A stretch of DNA of 64,000 bases from NCBI RefSeq assembly GCF_004022485.1, contig NZ_CP034951.1:3038001-3102000 (forward strand), in the 5' to 3' direction. Both the position numbers and the translations under genes were made by a program. The stretch is from Aequorivita sp. H23M31. GTDB taxonomy: Bacteria; Bacteroidota; Bacteroidia; Flavobacteriales; Flavobacteriaceae. Within the stretch, counting starts at the first letter, position 1. Every line of letters begins with the position of its first letter. The notes below the pieces were generated by a model. The model had not been told where the DNA came from and searched no databases. It was given only the letters and a program-made list of their open reading frames with translations. Below are positions 44,703 through 54,848 of the stretch, one piece after another.

Positions 44703-45707
44703 TTATTCAACAAGAAATTTTTCAATCTGCGAGCCTTTATTATTTTGAATCTTTAACAAATACAAGCCTTTGGCGAGATCAGTGACATCATATTCACTTT
44801 GTTGCTTAAAAGTTTTGATCTGTTTTCCGGAAATATCATAAATGGAAACAGAATCAACATCTGAATTCGTGTTGATAATAAAATGACCTTTCGACGGATT
44901 TGGATAAATAGCAAATGAAATGGCGTGAATATCTTCGGTACCAAGAGCATCACATTCGGCTTGTGTTTCTACATAGGTAGCTGTAGCATCTTTTGTCCAC
45001 TCTTGGGGAACATTGTTTTTGTCATCGACAAAAATACAGGTCAATTCTGGATTGTTGGTTACAATAAGTCTTTCAAGACCCTGATTGTTTCCATTCCTAA
45101 GATCTATTTTTAAGAGATTGTTGTCTAAAAGATAAACCAACCTTACATTCTCATTAGCACTTAAATCCAAATTACCTTCAAGATTGTTCTCGCCCAAGTA
45201 TAACCGCTCCAGATTTGGCATAGCCGAAAAAATATTTGAAACCTCGCCGGTGAGGTTATTCGCACTAAAGTACAAGCTTTCCATTGCCGTTAGATTTGCA
45301 TATTCGCCTGGGATGCTTCCAGTAAAATCATTGTAATCAAGTGCCAGAATAGTTAGTTTGCTAAAATCGGAAATAAAAACTGGCAAATTACCAGATAGTT
45401 GGTTGTCGAAGAGACCCAGGAATGTCAATTCTGTTAGATTGACCAATTCTGGAGATAGGGTGCCCAGGAGGCCGTTGCTTGGTAAATTTAGCCAAGTAAC
45501 ATGGTCGTTTCCTTCAATATTTTCAACGGTTACTCCGTGCCACGTGGAAACAGGATTACTAGAACCCCAATTAGTATTTTCGACCCAGTTTGGGCCATCG
45601 GTACTGTTGTAAAGTGCCATTAAGGCATCCCTTTCGAATTGGGGTACTTGGCAGATTATAGTGTTTGCGAATAATATCGCAATGCTTAGGAATGTAATTT
45701 TCTTCAT
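44703..45707 (-). CDS. Secreted leucine-rich-repeat protein with T9SS sorting domain
   Basis: This 334-residue protein begins with a signal peptide (KKITFLSIAILFANTIICQ). An LRR N-terminal cap of plant-receptor type follows (ERDALMALYNSTDGPNWVENTNW), then about six leucine-rich repeats (LTELTFLGLFDNQLSGNLP; LTILALDYNDFTGSIP; MPNLERLYLGENNLEGNL) to about residue 230. The C-terminal 75 residues form a T9SS type A domain (FAIYPNPSKGHFIIN; IYDISGKQIKTF; DLAKGLYLLKIQN; IEKFLVE). It would be secreted through the Por system and bind proteins or glycans outside the cell. The gene looks monocistronic, with its own terminator. Confidence 0.93.
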   Translation of the reverse strand: MKKITFLSIAILFANTIICQVPQFERDALMALYNSTDGPNWVENTNWGSSNPVSTWHGVTVENIEGNDHVTWLNLPSNGLLGTLSPELVNLTELTFLGLFDNQLSGNLPVFISDFSKLTILALDYNDFTGSIPGEYANLTAMESLYFSANNLTGEVSNIFSAMPNLERLYLGENNLEGNLDLSANENVRLVYLLDNNLLKIDLRNGNNQGLERLIVTNNPELTCIFVDDKNNVPQEWTKDATATYVETQAECDALGTEDIHAISFAIYPNPSKGHFIINTNSDVDSVSIYDISGKQIKTFKQQSEYDVTDLAKGLYLLKIQNNKGSQIEKFLVE

Positions 45708-46014
45708 AGTTCGAGTTTTAGGATTATCAGAGTGGTTATTAATGGTGTTTTATAAATTAAAAATAGTTTTTCATCTTATTCGTTAAAAATGGATGCATTC
45801 ATCTTCATTTGATAGTTAAATATATGTGTTAAATCTATGTTAAGCAAGTAGGCAAAAAAACTTTCATATTGGGATGCTCCCCTTAAAATTAATTTCCCAA
45901 AAGTAGCAATGGATACATTTGCGAAAAGGACGCCGGAAAATCAATAAATAGCTTTATTTTTGTTGTGCTTTTTAAAGCAGGAAGCTTGATTATTTATAAA
46001 TACAACTTTTAGGA
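45708..46014. other. Divergent intergenic region, LRR gene / pdhB
   Basis: No gene is supported. TATTTTTG at 45955-45962 matches the TAnnTTTG promoter element for pdhB, 53 bases before its ATG. I found no ECF-type motif upstream of the LRR gene. Confidence 0.5.
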
Positions 46015-46992
46015 ATGAAGACATTACAATTCAGAGAGGCAATAGCAGAAGCAATGAGCGAGGAGATGCGTCGGGACGATACTATATATTTAATGGGTGA
46101 GGAAGTTGCCGAATATAATGGAGCATACAAGGCCAGTAAAGGAATGCTTGATGAATTTGGTGCCAAACGAGTAATAGATACACCAATTTCAGAAAATGGA
46201 TTTTCGGGAATTGGAGTTGGTTCAGCAATGAATGGCAATAGACCGATCATTGAATTTATGACGTTTAATTTCTCGCTTGTGGCAATTGACCAAATAATAA
46301 ACAACGCCGCGAAAATGAGACAAATGAGCGGTGGCCAATTCAATATTCCCATCGTTTTTCGTGGACCAACTGCATCAGCCGGTCAGTTGGCCGCCACCCA
46401 TAGCCAAGCTTTTGAAAGTTGGTATGCCAACTGCCCAGGTTTAAAAGTAGTTGTTCCCAGTAATCCTGCAGATGCCAAGGGTCTTTTAAAAAGTGCTATT
46501 CGCGATGATGACCCGGTTATCTTTATGGAAAGTGAACAGATGTACGGCGATAAAGGTGAGGTGCCGGAAGGAGAATATCTTATTCCTCTTGGAGTTGCCG
46601 AAATCAAACGTAAAGGAAAAGATGTAACAATTGTTTCTTTTGGAAAAATTATTAAGGAAGCATACAAAGCAGCCGATGATTTGGCTAAAGAAGGAATTGA
46701 ATGCGAAATTATAGACCTGCGCACAGTAAGACCCATGGATAAGGACACAATTCTTGAATCTGTAAAGAAAACAAACCGTCTGGTAATTTTGGAAGAGGCG
46801 TGGCCTTTCGGAAATGTTGCAACGGAAATTTCGTATATCGTTCAAAATGAAGCTTTCGATTATCTGGACGCCCCTATTATTAAAATCAACACTGCCGATA
46901 CACCTGCACCTTATTCTCCAGCCTTGTTCAAAGAATGGTTGCCAAGTAGTGAGGACGTGGTTAAGGCGGTTAAAAAGGTCCTGTATAAATAA
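46015..46992 (+). CDS. pdhB: Pyruvate dehydrogenase complex E1 component, beta subunit
   Basis: This 325-residue protein forms the beta half of the heterotetrameric, thiamine-diphosphate-dependent E1, which decarboxylates pyruvate and passes acetyl groups to lipoyl-E2. Family segments are clear: TIYLMGEEVAEYNGAYKASKGMLDEFGAKRVIDTPISENGFSGIGVGSAM, then FRGPTASAGQLAATHSQAFESWYANCPGLKVVVPSNPADAKGLL, then IDLRTVRPMDKDTILESVKKTNR. An oxo-acid E1 of branched-chain type is an alternative, but the overall sequence favours pyruvate. The alpha subunit and E2 are not in the window, so the complex is split in this genome or E1-alpha lies elsewhere. Confidence 0.93.
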   Translation: MKTLQFREAIAEAMSEEMRRDDTIYLMGEEVAEYNGAYKASKGMLDEFGAKRVIDTPISENGFSGIGVGSAMNGNRPIIEFMTFNFSLVAIDQIINNAAKMRQMSGGQFNIPIVFRGPTASAGQLAATHSQAFESWYANCPGLKVVVPSNPADAKGLLKSAIRDDDPVIFMESEQMYGDKGEVPEGEYLIPLGVAEIKRKGKDVTIVSFGKIIKEAYKAADDLAKEGIECEIIDLRTVRPMDKDTILESVKKTNRLVILEEAWPFGNVATEISYIVQNEAFDYLDAPIIKINTADTPAPYSPALFKEWLPSSEDVVKAVKKVLYK

Positions 46993-47148
46993 TATATTTT
47001 ACTCAGTTGGACTAATAAATCTAGCAGTTCAAAATATCTTCGGGAATAAAACTATCATTCGAAGATTTTATTGAGTTTGTATTTGGCGATACGTAATTTC
47101 ATTTATTCTTTTTGCCGTTTTTGATTTTGTTTGTTATTCTCTCCCTAT

Positions 47149-49641
47149 ATGAAGCAATTTTTAATTTTAGGTTTATTATTATTAAGTGCTTCGGTATTTT
47201 CACAAACCAAAATTAGCGGTCTTATTAAGGATACTTCAGGGGAACCTATCGCTTTTGCCAACGTTATTTTTAAAGGTTCCCAGGAAGGAACCATTTCTGA
47301 TGAAAACGGTCGGTTCTATCTTGAAAGTGCCAAAACTTTTCCAACAGTTGTTTTTTCTTTTATCGGCTACACTACCAAAGAAGTGGAGCTTTCCCAGCGA
47401 ATTACCTATAAAATGGAAGTGGTGCTGGAAGAAGCTGCCTCGGCTTTAGACGAAGTGGTAATCTTTACCGGGAAAACATCCAAAAAGAATAATCCTGCTA
47501 TAGATATTCTTCGGAAGATATGGGAGAATAGGAGGGAGAATGGTGTAAAAAAATTTAAGCAATACCAATACGATAAGTACGAAAAACTTGAATTTGATTT
47601 AAACTCCATAGACAGTGCTTTTATGCAAAGCAAAATATTCAACGGAATGGAATTCATATTTGATATGACGGATACTTCCAATATAACAGGAAAAACCTAT
47701 TTACCCATTTTCCTAAATGAAGCATATTATAAAGTTTACGGAGATAATGTTTTAAATACGGAGAAAGAAGATCTTATAGGAAATAAAAATTCTGGATTCG
47801 ATAATAATCAGGCATTGATTGCTTTTATCAAGGATTTATATAGCGAATACGATGTTTATGATAATTACCTAAAGTTTTTTGATAAGGCATTTACAAGCCC
47901 TTTGTCACGGACGGGTATTGATGTGTATAATTATGTGTTGCAGGACAGTGCTTTTCGTGACAATAAATGGTGTTATAATATTATCTATTATCCCCGTAGG
48001 AAGAATGAACTTACATTTAAGGGGGATTTTTGGGTAAACGATACCACTTGGGCAATAAAGGAAATTAATCTACAGGCCTCCAAAAGCGCCAATTTAAATT
48101 GGGTGCGGGATGTTTATATTGAACAAAAGTTTGATGTGCTGAACGATTCCATATTCTTGATTACCCGTGATTATTTTATGAGCGATTTCAGTTTGCGAAA
48201 AAAGGAAAAGGCCAAAGGCATATATGGAAAACGTACCACACTTTATAATAATTATGTGTTCGATGTACCCAAGGATAAGAAGTTTTATTCCGAACAGGTT
48301 GATCCTTATCAATATGAAATCTATAATCGTCCTGATGAATTTTGGGATGAAAGAAGATTGGAAAAATTGAGCAAAGATGAAAAAGGAATTTATAAAATGC
48401 TTGATACGCTAAGGACAGTCCCTCGATTCAACACTTTATATAATCTTACGGCCACCTTGGCAAGTGGGTATTATTTGATCGATCATTTTGATGCTGGTCC
48501 TATCTATTCCATTTTCGGATACAATGAAGCCGAAGGTGTGCGCATCCGTCTGGGTGGAAGAACATTTTTCAGCCAGAACGACCTCTGGAGATTAGAAGGT
48601 TTTGGTGCCTACGGATTTAAAGATAATAAATTTAAATACGGTCTTTCTGGTAAGTGGTTATTAGATCGGCGATCAAGACTTACTGTTTTTGGAGGCAATC
48701 GTCGCGATGTGGAGCAAACCGGTGCAAGTTTGACTAACAGTAATGATGTTTTAGGTCGAAATTTAGCAAGTTCCACTCTGTTTTCAGTTGGCACCAATGA
48801 TAGGCTCTCAAACATTAATCTTAGTACTGTTGGTTTTGATATTGAACCTTGGAAAAACTTTGTAGTAAGAGTTACAGGTTCTTATAGAACTCTTCGATCT
48901 GCTACCGAAACTTTCAGTATAGATTACAAGGTTATGGATGATGGTGTATTTACTGGTGAAATAGCGAGTGAAGTCCACCAGCCGGAAATTGAGGTTGGAT
49001 TGTTTTACACACCTGGCAAAAAGACATCTGGCTTTGGTGTGGAGCGAACTATTATTAATGACGGTAGTTATTCTACTTTTTATGTGGGATATGGATATGG
49101 AATGAAAGATATATTAGGTGGCGATTTTGAATACAGACGTCTGCAGGCATATTATTCTAGACCTTGGAATATTGGAGGATTGGGACGTTTATTTTCTACT
49201 GCCGAAATAGGGAAAACTTTTGATCCTGTGCCTCTCAGTCTTCTGAGTCCTATTCCGGGCAACCAAACCTATTTTACTATATACAATACTTTCACCCAAC
49301 TTGATTATTACGAGTTTGTAAGCGATACATATGCTTCCCTTTATTTGCAACATGATTTTGGCGGGCGCATCTTTTCCCGAATTCCAATTATTCGCAAATG
49401 GAATCTTAGAGAAATAGTAGGTTTTAGGGCGGTTTATGGAACTATTTCACAGGATAATATCTATTTGAACGCCTCCAACATTGTCTATCAGGCTCCAGAG
49501 GATATTTACTGGGAATGGAGTGTAGGGGTTGGCAATATATTTAAAGTTTTCCGATTGGATTTTAACTTCCGGGGCAATTATTTGGAAGAGCCCGAGGCAC
49601 GCAAATTTGGGATAACTGGCTCTTTTGGATTTTCGTTCTAA
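47149..49641 (+). CDS. DUF5686 outer-membrane protein with carboxypeptidase-like regulatory domain
   Basis: The start is ATG 47149, giving a signal peptide (FLILGLLLLSASVFSQ). The mature protein (about 815 residues) opens with a CarboxypepD_reg-like beta-sandwich (TKISGLIKDTSGEPIAFANVIFKGSQEGTISDENGRFYLES, residues 18-58), as in many Bacteroidota outer-membrane receptors. The remainder matches the DUF5686 family: a middle region of about 350 residues and a C-terminal beta-barrel of alternating aromatic strands ending in ITGSFGFSF, the terminal phenylalanine pattern of outer-membrane barrels. There is no TonB plug domain, so it is not a SusC-type transporter. Function is not established. It follows pdhB after 150 bp and is probably transcribed separately. 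Confidence 0.85.
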   Translation: MKQFLILGLLLLSASVFSQTKISGLIKDTSGEPIAFANVIFKGSQEGTISDENGRFYLESAKTFPTVVFSFIGYTTKEVELSQRITYKMEVVLEEAASALDEVVIFTGKTSKKNNPAIDILRKIWENRRENGVKKFKQYQYDKYEKLEFDLNSIDSAFMQSKIFNGMEFIFDMTDTSNITGKTYLPIFLNEAYYKVYGDNVLNTEKEDLIGNKNSGFDNNQALIAFIKDLYSEYDVYDNYLKFFDKAFTSPLSRTGIDVYNYVLQDSAFRDNKWCYNIIYYPRRKNELTFKGDFWVNDTTWAIKEINLQASKSANLNWVRDVYIEQKFDVLNDSIFLITRDYFMSDFSLRKKEKAKGIYGKRTTLYNNYVFDVPKDKKFYSEQVDPYQYEIYNRPDEFWDERRLEKLSKDEKGIYKMLDTLRTVPRFNTLYNLTATLASGYYLIDHFDAGPIYSIFGYNEAEGVRIRLGGRTFFSQNDLWRLEGFGAYGFKDNKFKYGLSGKWLLDRRSRLTVFGGNRRDVEQTGASLTNSNDVLGRNLASSTLFSVGTNDRLSNINLSTVGFDIEPWKNFVVRVTGSYRTLRSATETFSIDYKVMDDGVFTGEIASEVHQPEIEVGLFYTPGKKTSGFGVERTIINDGSYSTFYVGYGYGMKDILGGDFEYRRLQAYYSRPWNIGGLGRLFSTAEIGKTFDPVPLSLLSPIPGNQTYFTIYNTFTQLDYYEFVSDTYASLYLQHDFGGRIFSRIPIIRKWNLREIVGFRAVYGTISQDNIYLNASNIVYQAPEDIYWEWSVGVGNIFKVFRLDFNFRGNYLEEPEARKFGITGSFGFSF

Positions 49642-49984
49642 AATCCCAAAATATTTTCTACCACCATAATTGACTTTTGCCGTTTCGGCTTTTCGACCCA
49701 AATTTTCCATAAGAAAATTTGTTAGTGTTTTCTCTTATTTGCATTTTGACTGAGGCAAAAAAGTAATCCCCCACAAAATTAATTATGAGGGATTGGTAAT
49801 TTGGTTCATTAATATGATCCTCCCCAGAATCAATCAGATAATGAACCACTGCAAAGTTAAATCAACAATTTCGGCATTCCTTACGGAAAACCTTATTCTG
49901 AGAACTTTATCGGAATAAATTTTAATTCTAAAAATATTTGCACACATAAGTCTCGTAATATTCTCAAAATATAAACAGATTTTG
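49642..49984. other. Convergent intergenic region
   Basis: It lies between the 3' ends of the DUF5686 gene and the response regulator gene. A minus-strand terminator is at 49755-49794. I see no supported gene; a 63-codon frame on the minus strand spans the terminator and is rejected. Confidence 0.45.
49755..49794 (-). terminator. Candidate terminator of the two-component operon
   Basis: On the minus strand AATCCCTCA pairs with TGGGGGATT (9 bp with one G-T), followed by ACTTTTTTG. It is about 190 bp after the response regulator stop. Confidence 0.55.
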
Positions 49985-50650
49985 CTAGATAATCCCCAAA
50001 TCCTTTGTAATTGATACTAAATGAACAACATTGTTCGCTCCAAAGTGATGACGCAATATATTGAGTCGTTTTTCCAGGGCACTCAAGCTACACGGTTTTA
50101 TACTCTTTTCTTTTAGATAGGCACTTATTTGATCCTGGGAATGGCCCTTGGAGAGAAGCCGTAACAGTTCAATGTCAAAATCTATGATTTCCACGGGTGG
50201 CTGTGATCTTATAGTTTGGTTCAAGCTGGGAGAGAGATAAATTTTTTCATTTATCACGGAAATAATTGCGTCTTCCAACTCTCTTAATCCTCTTCTTCCT
50301 TTTGCTACATAACCATCTACCTTAAAATCTCTCAGTAGGGAGCGAACGCGTTCAGGACGGTCTTCTATAGAATAAACTATAATTTTAAGTTCAGGAAATT
50401 CTTTTCTTACCTTTTTGATTAATTCCTCACCAGAGTTTATTTCCTGTTTTCGGTGGTCTGGAACAAAGGAAAGATCTGTTATTAATAAGTCTATAGGAAA
50501 CCCGTCAATATTTGATTTCTTTATTCTCAAATAGGTGTCGTCACAATATTGTGTTTGTTGCACATCTTCAATATGCAGTTTATCCATCACGGCCATAATA
50601 CCCTGACTGATAGTATCTATATCCTCAGAAAGTAAAACTCTTTTAAACAT
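49985..50650 (-). CDS. Response regulator with C-terminal HTH
   Basis: This 221-residue protein has an N-terminal receiver domain: acidic pair SEDID (residues 8-12), putative phospho-acceptor Asp in LLITDLSFVP (about residue 59), conserved Ser/Thr in IIVYSIEDRPE and Lys in DGYVAKGRRG. The C-terminal part (about 155-221) is a helix-turn-helix: ELLRLLSKGHSQDQISAYLKEKSIKPCSLSALEKRLNILRHHFGANN. It resembles the LuxR-like regulators of Bacteroidota but diverges from the canonical LuxR sequence. It is encoded 3 bases after the histidine kinase gene and is its obvious partner. Confidence 0.9.
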   Translation of the reverse strand: MFKRVLLSEDIDTISQGIMAVMDKLHIEDVQQTQYCDDTYLRIKKSNIDGFPIDLLITDLSFVPDHRKQEINSGEELIKKVRKEFPELKIIVYSIEDRPERVRSLLRDFKVDGYVAKGRRGLRELEDAIISVINEKIYLSPSLNQTIRSQPPVEIIDFDIELLRLLSKGHSQDQISAYLKEKSIKPCSLSALEKRLNILRHHFGANNVVHLVSITKDLGII

Positions 50651-50653
50651 CCT

Positions 50654-52318
50654 CTAAATAGTTATGGTTACTCTAAATCCTTTTTGGGGAGATGTTTCAA
50701 ATATAATACTTCCTTTTACCGCCTTAATACGGCTTTCCATATTCTCAAGACCATTTTTGTTTTTTAACTTACATCCAACCCCGTTATCTACATATTTTAT
50801 CTGTAATTTTTTTCCGTTTTTACTAAAACTTATAAGAACCTGCGAGGCTTGACTATGTTTTTTCATGTTTGTCATTATTTCCTGCAACAGCCTATAAATA
50901 GTAGTTTTTTTATGGGGCGAAATAGTTTTCCAATCCACTTGCGAAATATTCTGCGTAGTTATTACGGTTTCGTCTTGTTTGTAGCTATTTAAAAGATCTT
51001 TTAGTTGAGAACCAAAATCCTCCTCAATAATTAGTGCGGCATTGTCCCTACTTAAATCTCTGGTTTTATTGTAAATCAAATCCAGATCATCCAATAGTTT
51101 TTCTGGATCAGGGTCACCCAATTGGATTTTGGTCATTAAGTGGTACATGTCATTTGCCACCTCATCGTGAAGTTTTTTTGAAATGCGCGTCTCAGTATTG
51201 TAGATCTGCTTTATGGTGTTTTTTCTATTTTGGGCCCGTTGGATGAAATAGATTGCTATAAGGGTTAAAAACAATAAGATTCCCAAATATTGATATCCCT
51301 GTTTCTTTCTTTTTTCCTTCTCCTGCAATAATCTATTTTGCTCAGTTTTTCGCTTTTCTTTTAATAGATTATATTGCATTCCTGCATATTTATTTCGTCT
51401 TTGAAGTTTTGCTTGGGCTATGCTATCGTTAAGTTTAATGTACTCACGTGAAAGGCTATCTTCCCTAATTTCCAATAAGTTGGCCAATGAATTTTCTATA
51501 TACGATGGTCGTTTAAGCCGGTGAGCAAGATGATAGGCTTTCTCCGCGTATTCCAAAGCTTCTTTTTGTTCGCCACGACCGTAATAATGTTTTGCCAAGT
51601 GCGAGTAGCTTGCATAAAGTCCTGCTAAATCATTGTTGCTGTGGCGTATTTTCAGTGCAGTTAGCATATTTTGCAGCCCTACTGGAAGTCCCAATTTGGA
51701 CTGTGAAAAGCCTAAATTATCCAAAAACCTTGCTTGTGAATAAAAGTCGGTACTCTTTTTACTTAATTCGTAAGAGCTTCGAAATTGTTCCTCTGCCAAC
51801 TCAAAATTGCCTTGATCAACGTAAATATTTCCCATATTATTTACAAGGTGCATGCTGTCCTGGGCATTCAGGCAATATTTAAGAGATTCATTATAAAACC
51901 TAAAGGCATTGTCGGGATTTTTCAGAATTCTATAAATCATTCCCAAATCATTATATATTCCTTTTTTTAAATTTATTACAAGTGAATCGGTAGGTTGATT
52001 TTCCAATAACAACAAAGCTCGGGTGGCAGTTTCCTCTCCCGCGAAAAGTGCTCCAACTTCAATTTGTCCAATAGTTATATGACGAAGCTTTTTAACTGCT
52101 TCCAGAGTATCTCCTTCGTTTAGATTTATAATCAGGGATTTTTCAAAATAGTTGAAGGCTGCCGGAAGGTTGGCTTCTCGGTCAGGATTTAGTAAGGTTT
52201 TCCCATAAAATTTTATGCTATCAACTTCATTCTGGGCATGGGTGGATAAACTCGATAACATTCCAAAAAACAGGATTTGGAATGTAAAAAAGAGGGATGG
52301 AAGCTTTTGAAATTTCAT
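50654..52318 (-). CDS. Sensor histidine kinase with periplasmic TPR region
   Basis: This 554-residue protein has a signal-like N-terminus (FFTFQILFFGMLSSLSTHAQ) and a periplasmic TPR array (about 30-270, for example AEEQFRSSYELSKKS and ALEYAEKAYHLAHRLKR). A coiled stretch, one transmembrane helix (about 335-355, YLGILLFLTLIAIYFIQ) and a cytoplasmic kinase of the NarX-like class follow. Phosphorylation site region: ISKKLHDEVANDMYHLMTKI. ATP-binding domain: EIMTNMKKHSQASQVLISFSKNGKKLQIKYVDNGVGC, ending GLENMESRIKAVKGSI. The TPR sensor layout is common in Flavobacteria. It is preceded by a 53-codon lipoprotein gene and followed by its response regulator, all in one operon. Confidence 0.92.
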   Translation of the reverse strand: MKFQKLPSLFFTFQILFFGMLSSLSTHAQNEVDSIKFYGKTLLNPDREANLPAAFNYFEKSLIINLNEGDTLEAVKKLRHITIGQIEVGALFAGEETATRALLLLENQPTDSLVINLKKGIYNDLGMIYRILKNPDNAFRFYNESLKYCLNAQDSMHLVNNMGNIYVDQGNFELAEEQFRSSYELSKKSTDFYSQARFLDNLGFSQSKLGLPVGLQNMLTALKIRHSNNDLAGLYASYSHLAKHYYGRGEQKEALEYAEKAYHLAHRLKRPSYIENSLANLLEIREDSLSREYIKLNDSIAQAKLQRRNKYAGMQYNLLKEKRKTEQNRLLQEKEKRKKQGYQYLGILLFLTLIAIYFIQRAQNRKNTIKQIYNTETRISKKLHDEVANDMYHLMTKIQLGDPDPEKLLDDLDLIYNKTRDLSRDNAALIIEEDFGSQLKDLLNSYKQDETVITTQNISQVDWKTISPHKKTTIYRLLQEIMTNMKKHSQASQVLISFSKNGKKLQIKYVDNGVGCKLKNKNGLENMESRIKAVKGSIIFETSPQKGFRVTITI

Positions 52319-52353
52319 CCCTCTAAAAGTAACTATTTTTTAAGAGCCACCAA

Positions 52354-52515
52354 TCAGCCACCGTTTAATCCTGGTGATGGAGGTGGAGGAAAATGGCTGT
52401 CGTCGCCACAGCAAGATTGTGGATTTATCGTATCTGCATCAATTGCCTGGGGCGTACAGGAAAAAACTATCAGACTAAATAGTCCGATTGCCATTATGGA
52501 AACAATTTTCTTCAT
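52354..52515 (-). CDS. 53-aa lipoprotein leading the two-component operon
   Basis: This small gene starts at ATG 52515 (MKKIVSIMAIGLFSLIVFSC). It has a clear lipoprotein signal with the cysteine at residue 20. The mature part is only 33 residues and contains NPQSCCGDDSHFPPPPSPGL: a Cys-Cys pair and a proline-rich end. It ends 35 bases before the histidine kinase ATG on the same strand, so the three genes appear to form an operon. It may be the ligand, accessory sensor or target of the TPR-kinase; no family is recognised. The frame begins with ATG, has a perfect lipobox and is bounded by a TGA, which supports it being real. Confidence 0.7.
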   Translation of the reverse strand: MKKIVSIMAIGLFSLIVFSCTPQAIDADTINPQSCCGDDSHFPPPPSPGLNGG

Positions 52516-52825
52516 TTTTTATAATTTTAGGATTGAACAAAAGGGTTAGGGCTGGATATGGAGGTCCAGATTTTGCGAGAAGTGCTGTGGAAATAGAATA
52601 AAAGCGCTACTTCTCCTAGAGCCTCTATTCTATTTCATTCAGTTTATGTTGAAATGAAATAATCAGTAAGCAGTTTTCATTATGCTTCTTATTTCAATTA
52701 CCAGTTCAAAAGAATGACAATGCTGAAAGAGAAATTGGAAATCGTCCGGAAAGGATTTGGAAAAGAATTTCCATATATTTCCGAAAGGGTTTTGTAGTTT
52801 TAAATGCTTGAATAATAGGAAAGGA
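52516..52825. other. Divergent intergenic region with 10-bp inverted repeat
   Basis: AAATAGAATA (52591-52600) and TATTCTATTT (52626-52635) form a perfect inverted repeat separated by 25 bases. It is placed between the two-component operon (minus) and the gene at 52826 (plus). It could be an operator or an RNA hairpin. No gene is supported in the gap. Confidence 0.45.
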
Positions 52826-53554
52826 ATGCACAGCAAATTGATTTTGGAGGCTTTTGAAAAGGCAATGGCCATTGAATTGGAAACAGGGATTTTAACCCCC
52901 TCGAAAACCAGTGCCGCTGAAAAACTTTCAGACTTTATTGAGCAGGAAATGAACTTTCAATTTGGCGAAAGAAGACTTCGCGATTACTACAATGCAGCAT
53001 CACAAGGAGAGGATATTGAATTAAAACAAAAGGCCGTTCGCGATGGTCTTGCAAAATTTTTAGACTATGCAGATTTTAGCGATTTTCTAATAAGGAACAG
53101 TGAAGAAAAAAAGGTTCTGGAAATAGAAGAGATTGGTAGAACTTCTAAAGGAAGGGCTTTCTTTTTGGGTAGTTTTTTTAGAAGAAACCGAACTACAGTT
53201 CTAATAATCTTAGGATGTTTGCTAGCTTATTTTATTCTCGATTTCGTAAACAAGGAAAAATGGATGAAGTGGGATGGAAATGAATTTGTGGAAACCGATT
53301 TCGATTCAAAGGAATTGGAAAACGGACAAATATTCCTGTTCAATAAAAGCCAGATGGAGCATTTCAATAAAATCCAACCCGATTGCAACACCCAATTTTT
53401 TAATTCCGAAGGAAATCCCCAAATCTGGTACGGAAAAAACCGAAAAGGAGAACTGGAATTTTTCACGGACCTAGGAAAACATCCAGAAACCGGAAAAACC
53501 TTAAAACCCATTACGCAGTATATGATTGATAAATATGTGTGTAAGGAGAAATGA
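52826..53554 (+). CDS. Hypothetical single-pass membrane protein
   Basis: This protein has 242 residues from ATG 52826 (MHSKLILEAFEKAMAIELETGILTPSKTSAAEKLSDFIEQEMNF). The longer frame would need a TTG start at 52757. The N-terminal 75 residues are helical and end in FGERRLRDYYNAASQGEDIELK, which looks like a small DNA- or protein-binding domain. A basic stretch and one transmembrane helix follow (about 130-147, TTVLIILGCLLAYFILDFV). The C-terminal part (about 150-242) is soluble and rich in aromatic and charged residues (PQIWYGKNRKGELEFFTDLGKHPETGKTLKPIT). I know of no function. Its stop codon overlaps the first bases of the large repeat array. Confidence 0.75.
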   Translation: MHSKLILEAFEKAMAIELETGILTPSKTSAAEKLSDFIEQEMNFQFGERRLRDYYNAASQGEDIELKQKAVRDGLAKFLDYADFSDFLIRNSEEKKVLEIEEIGRTSKGRAFFLGSFFRRNRTTVLIILGCLLAYFILDFVNKEKWMKWDGNEFVETDFDSKELENGQIFLFNKSQMEHFNKIQPDCNTQFFNSEGNPQIWYGKNRKGELEFFTDLGKHPETGKTLKPITQYMIDKYVCKEK

Positions 53555-54680
<1,126 letters not shown>

Positions 54681-54848
54681 CGTCAAAATCCCAAAAGGTT
54701 AACGATATGATAAACCACCCAAAATCCTCCCCATCCCGCTCCATTTGTGTATATTTTTGCAGATGTAGAGATTCAGACGATTTAGTCCTCCGTCTTATGT
54801 CTTTAAGTCCTAGGTCTTATCATTTTAATTCCATTTAAAACCCATAGT

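Noticed and set aside
46505..46516. TGATGACC inside pdhB
   Set aside because: Plus-strand coding sequence followed by CGG; no T-run and no second box.
49658..49849. 63-codon frame on the minus strand after the response regulator
   Set aside because: It spans a likely terminator hairpin and has no recognisable motif or start signal.
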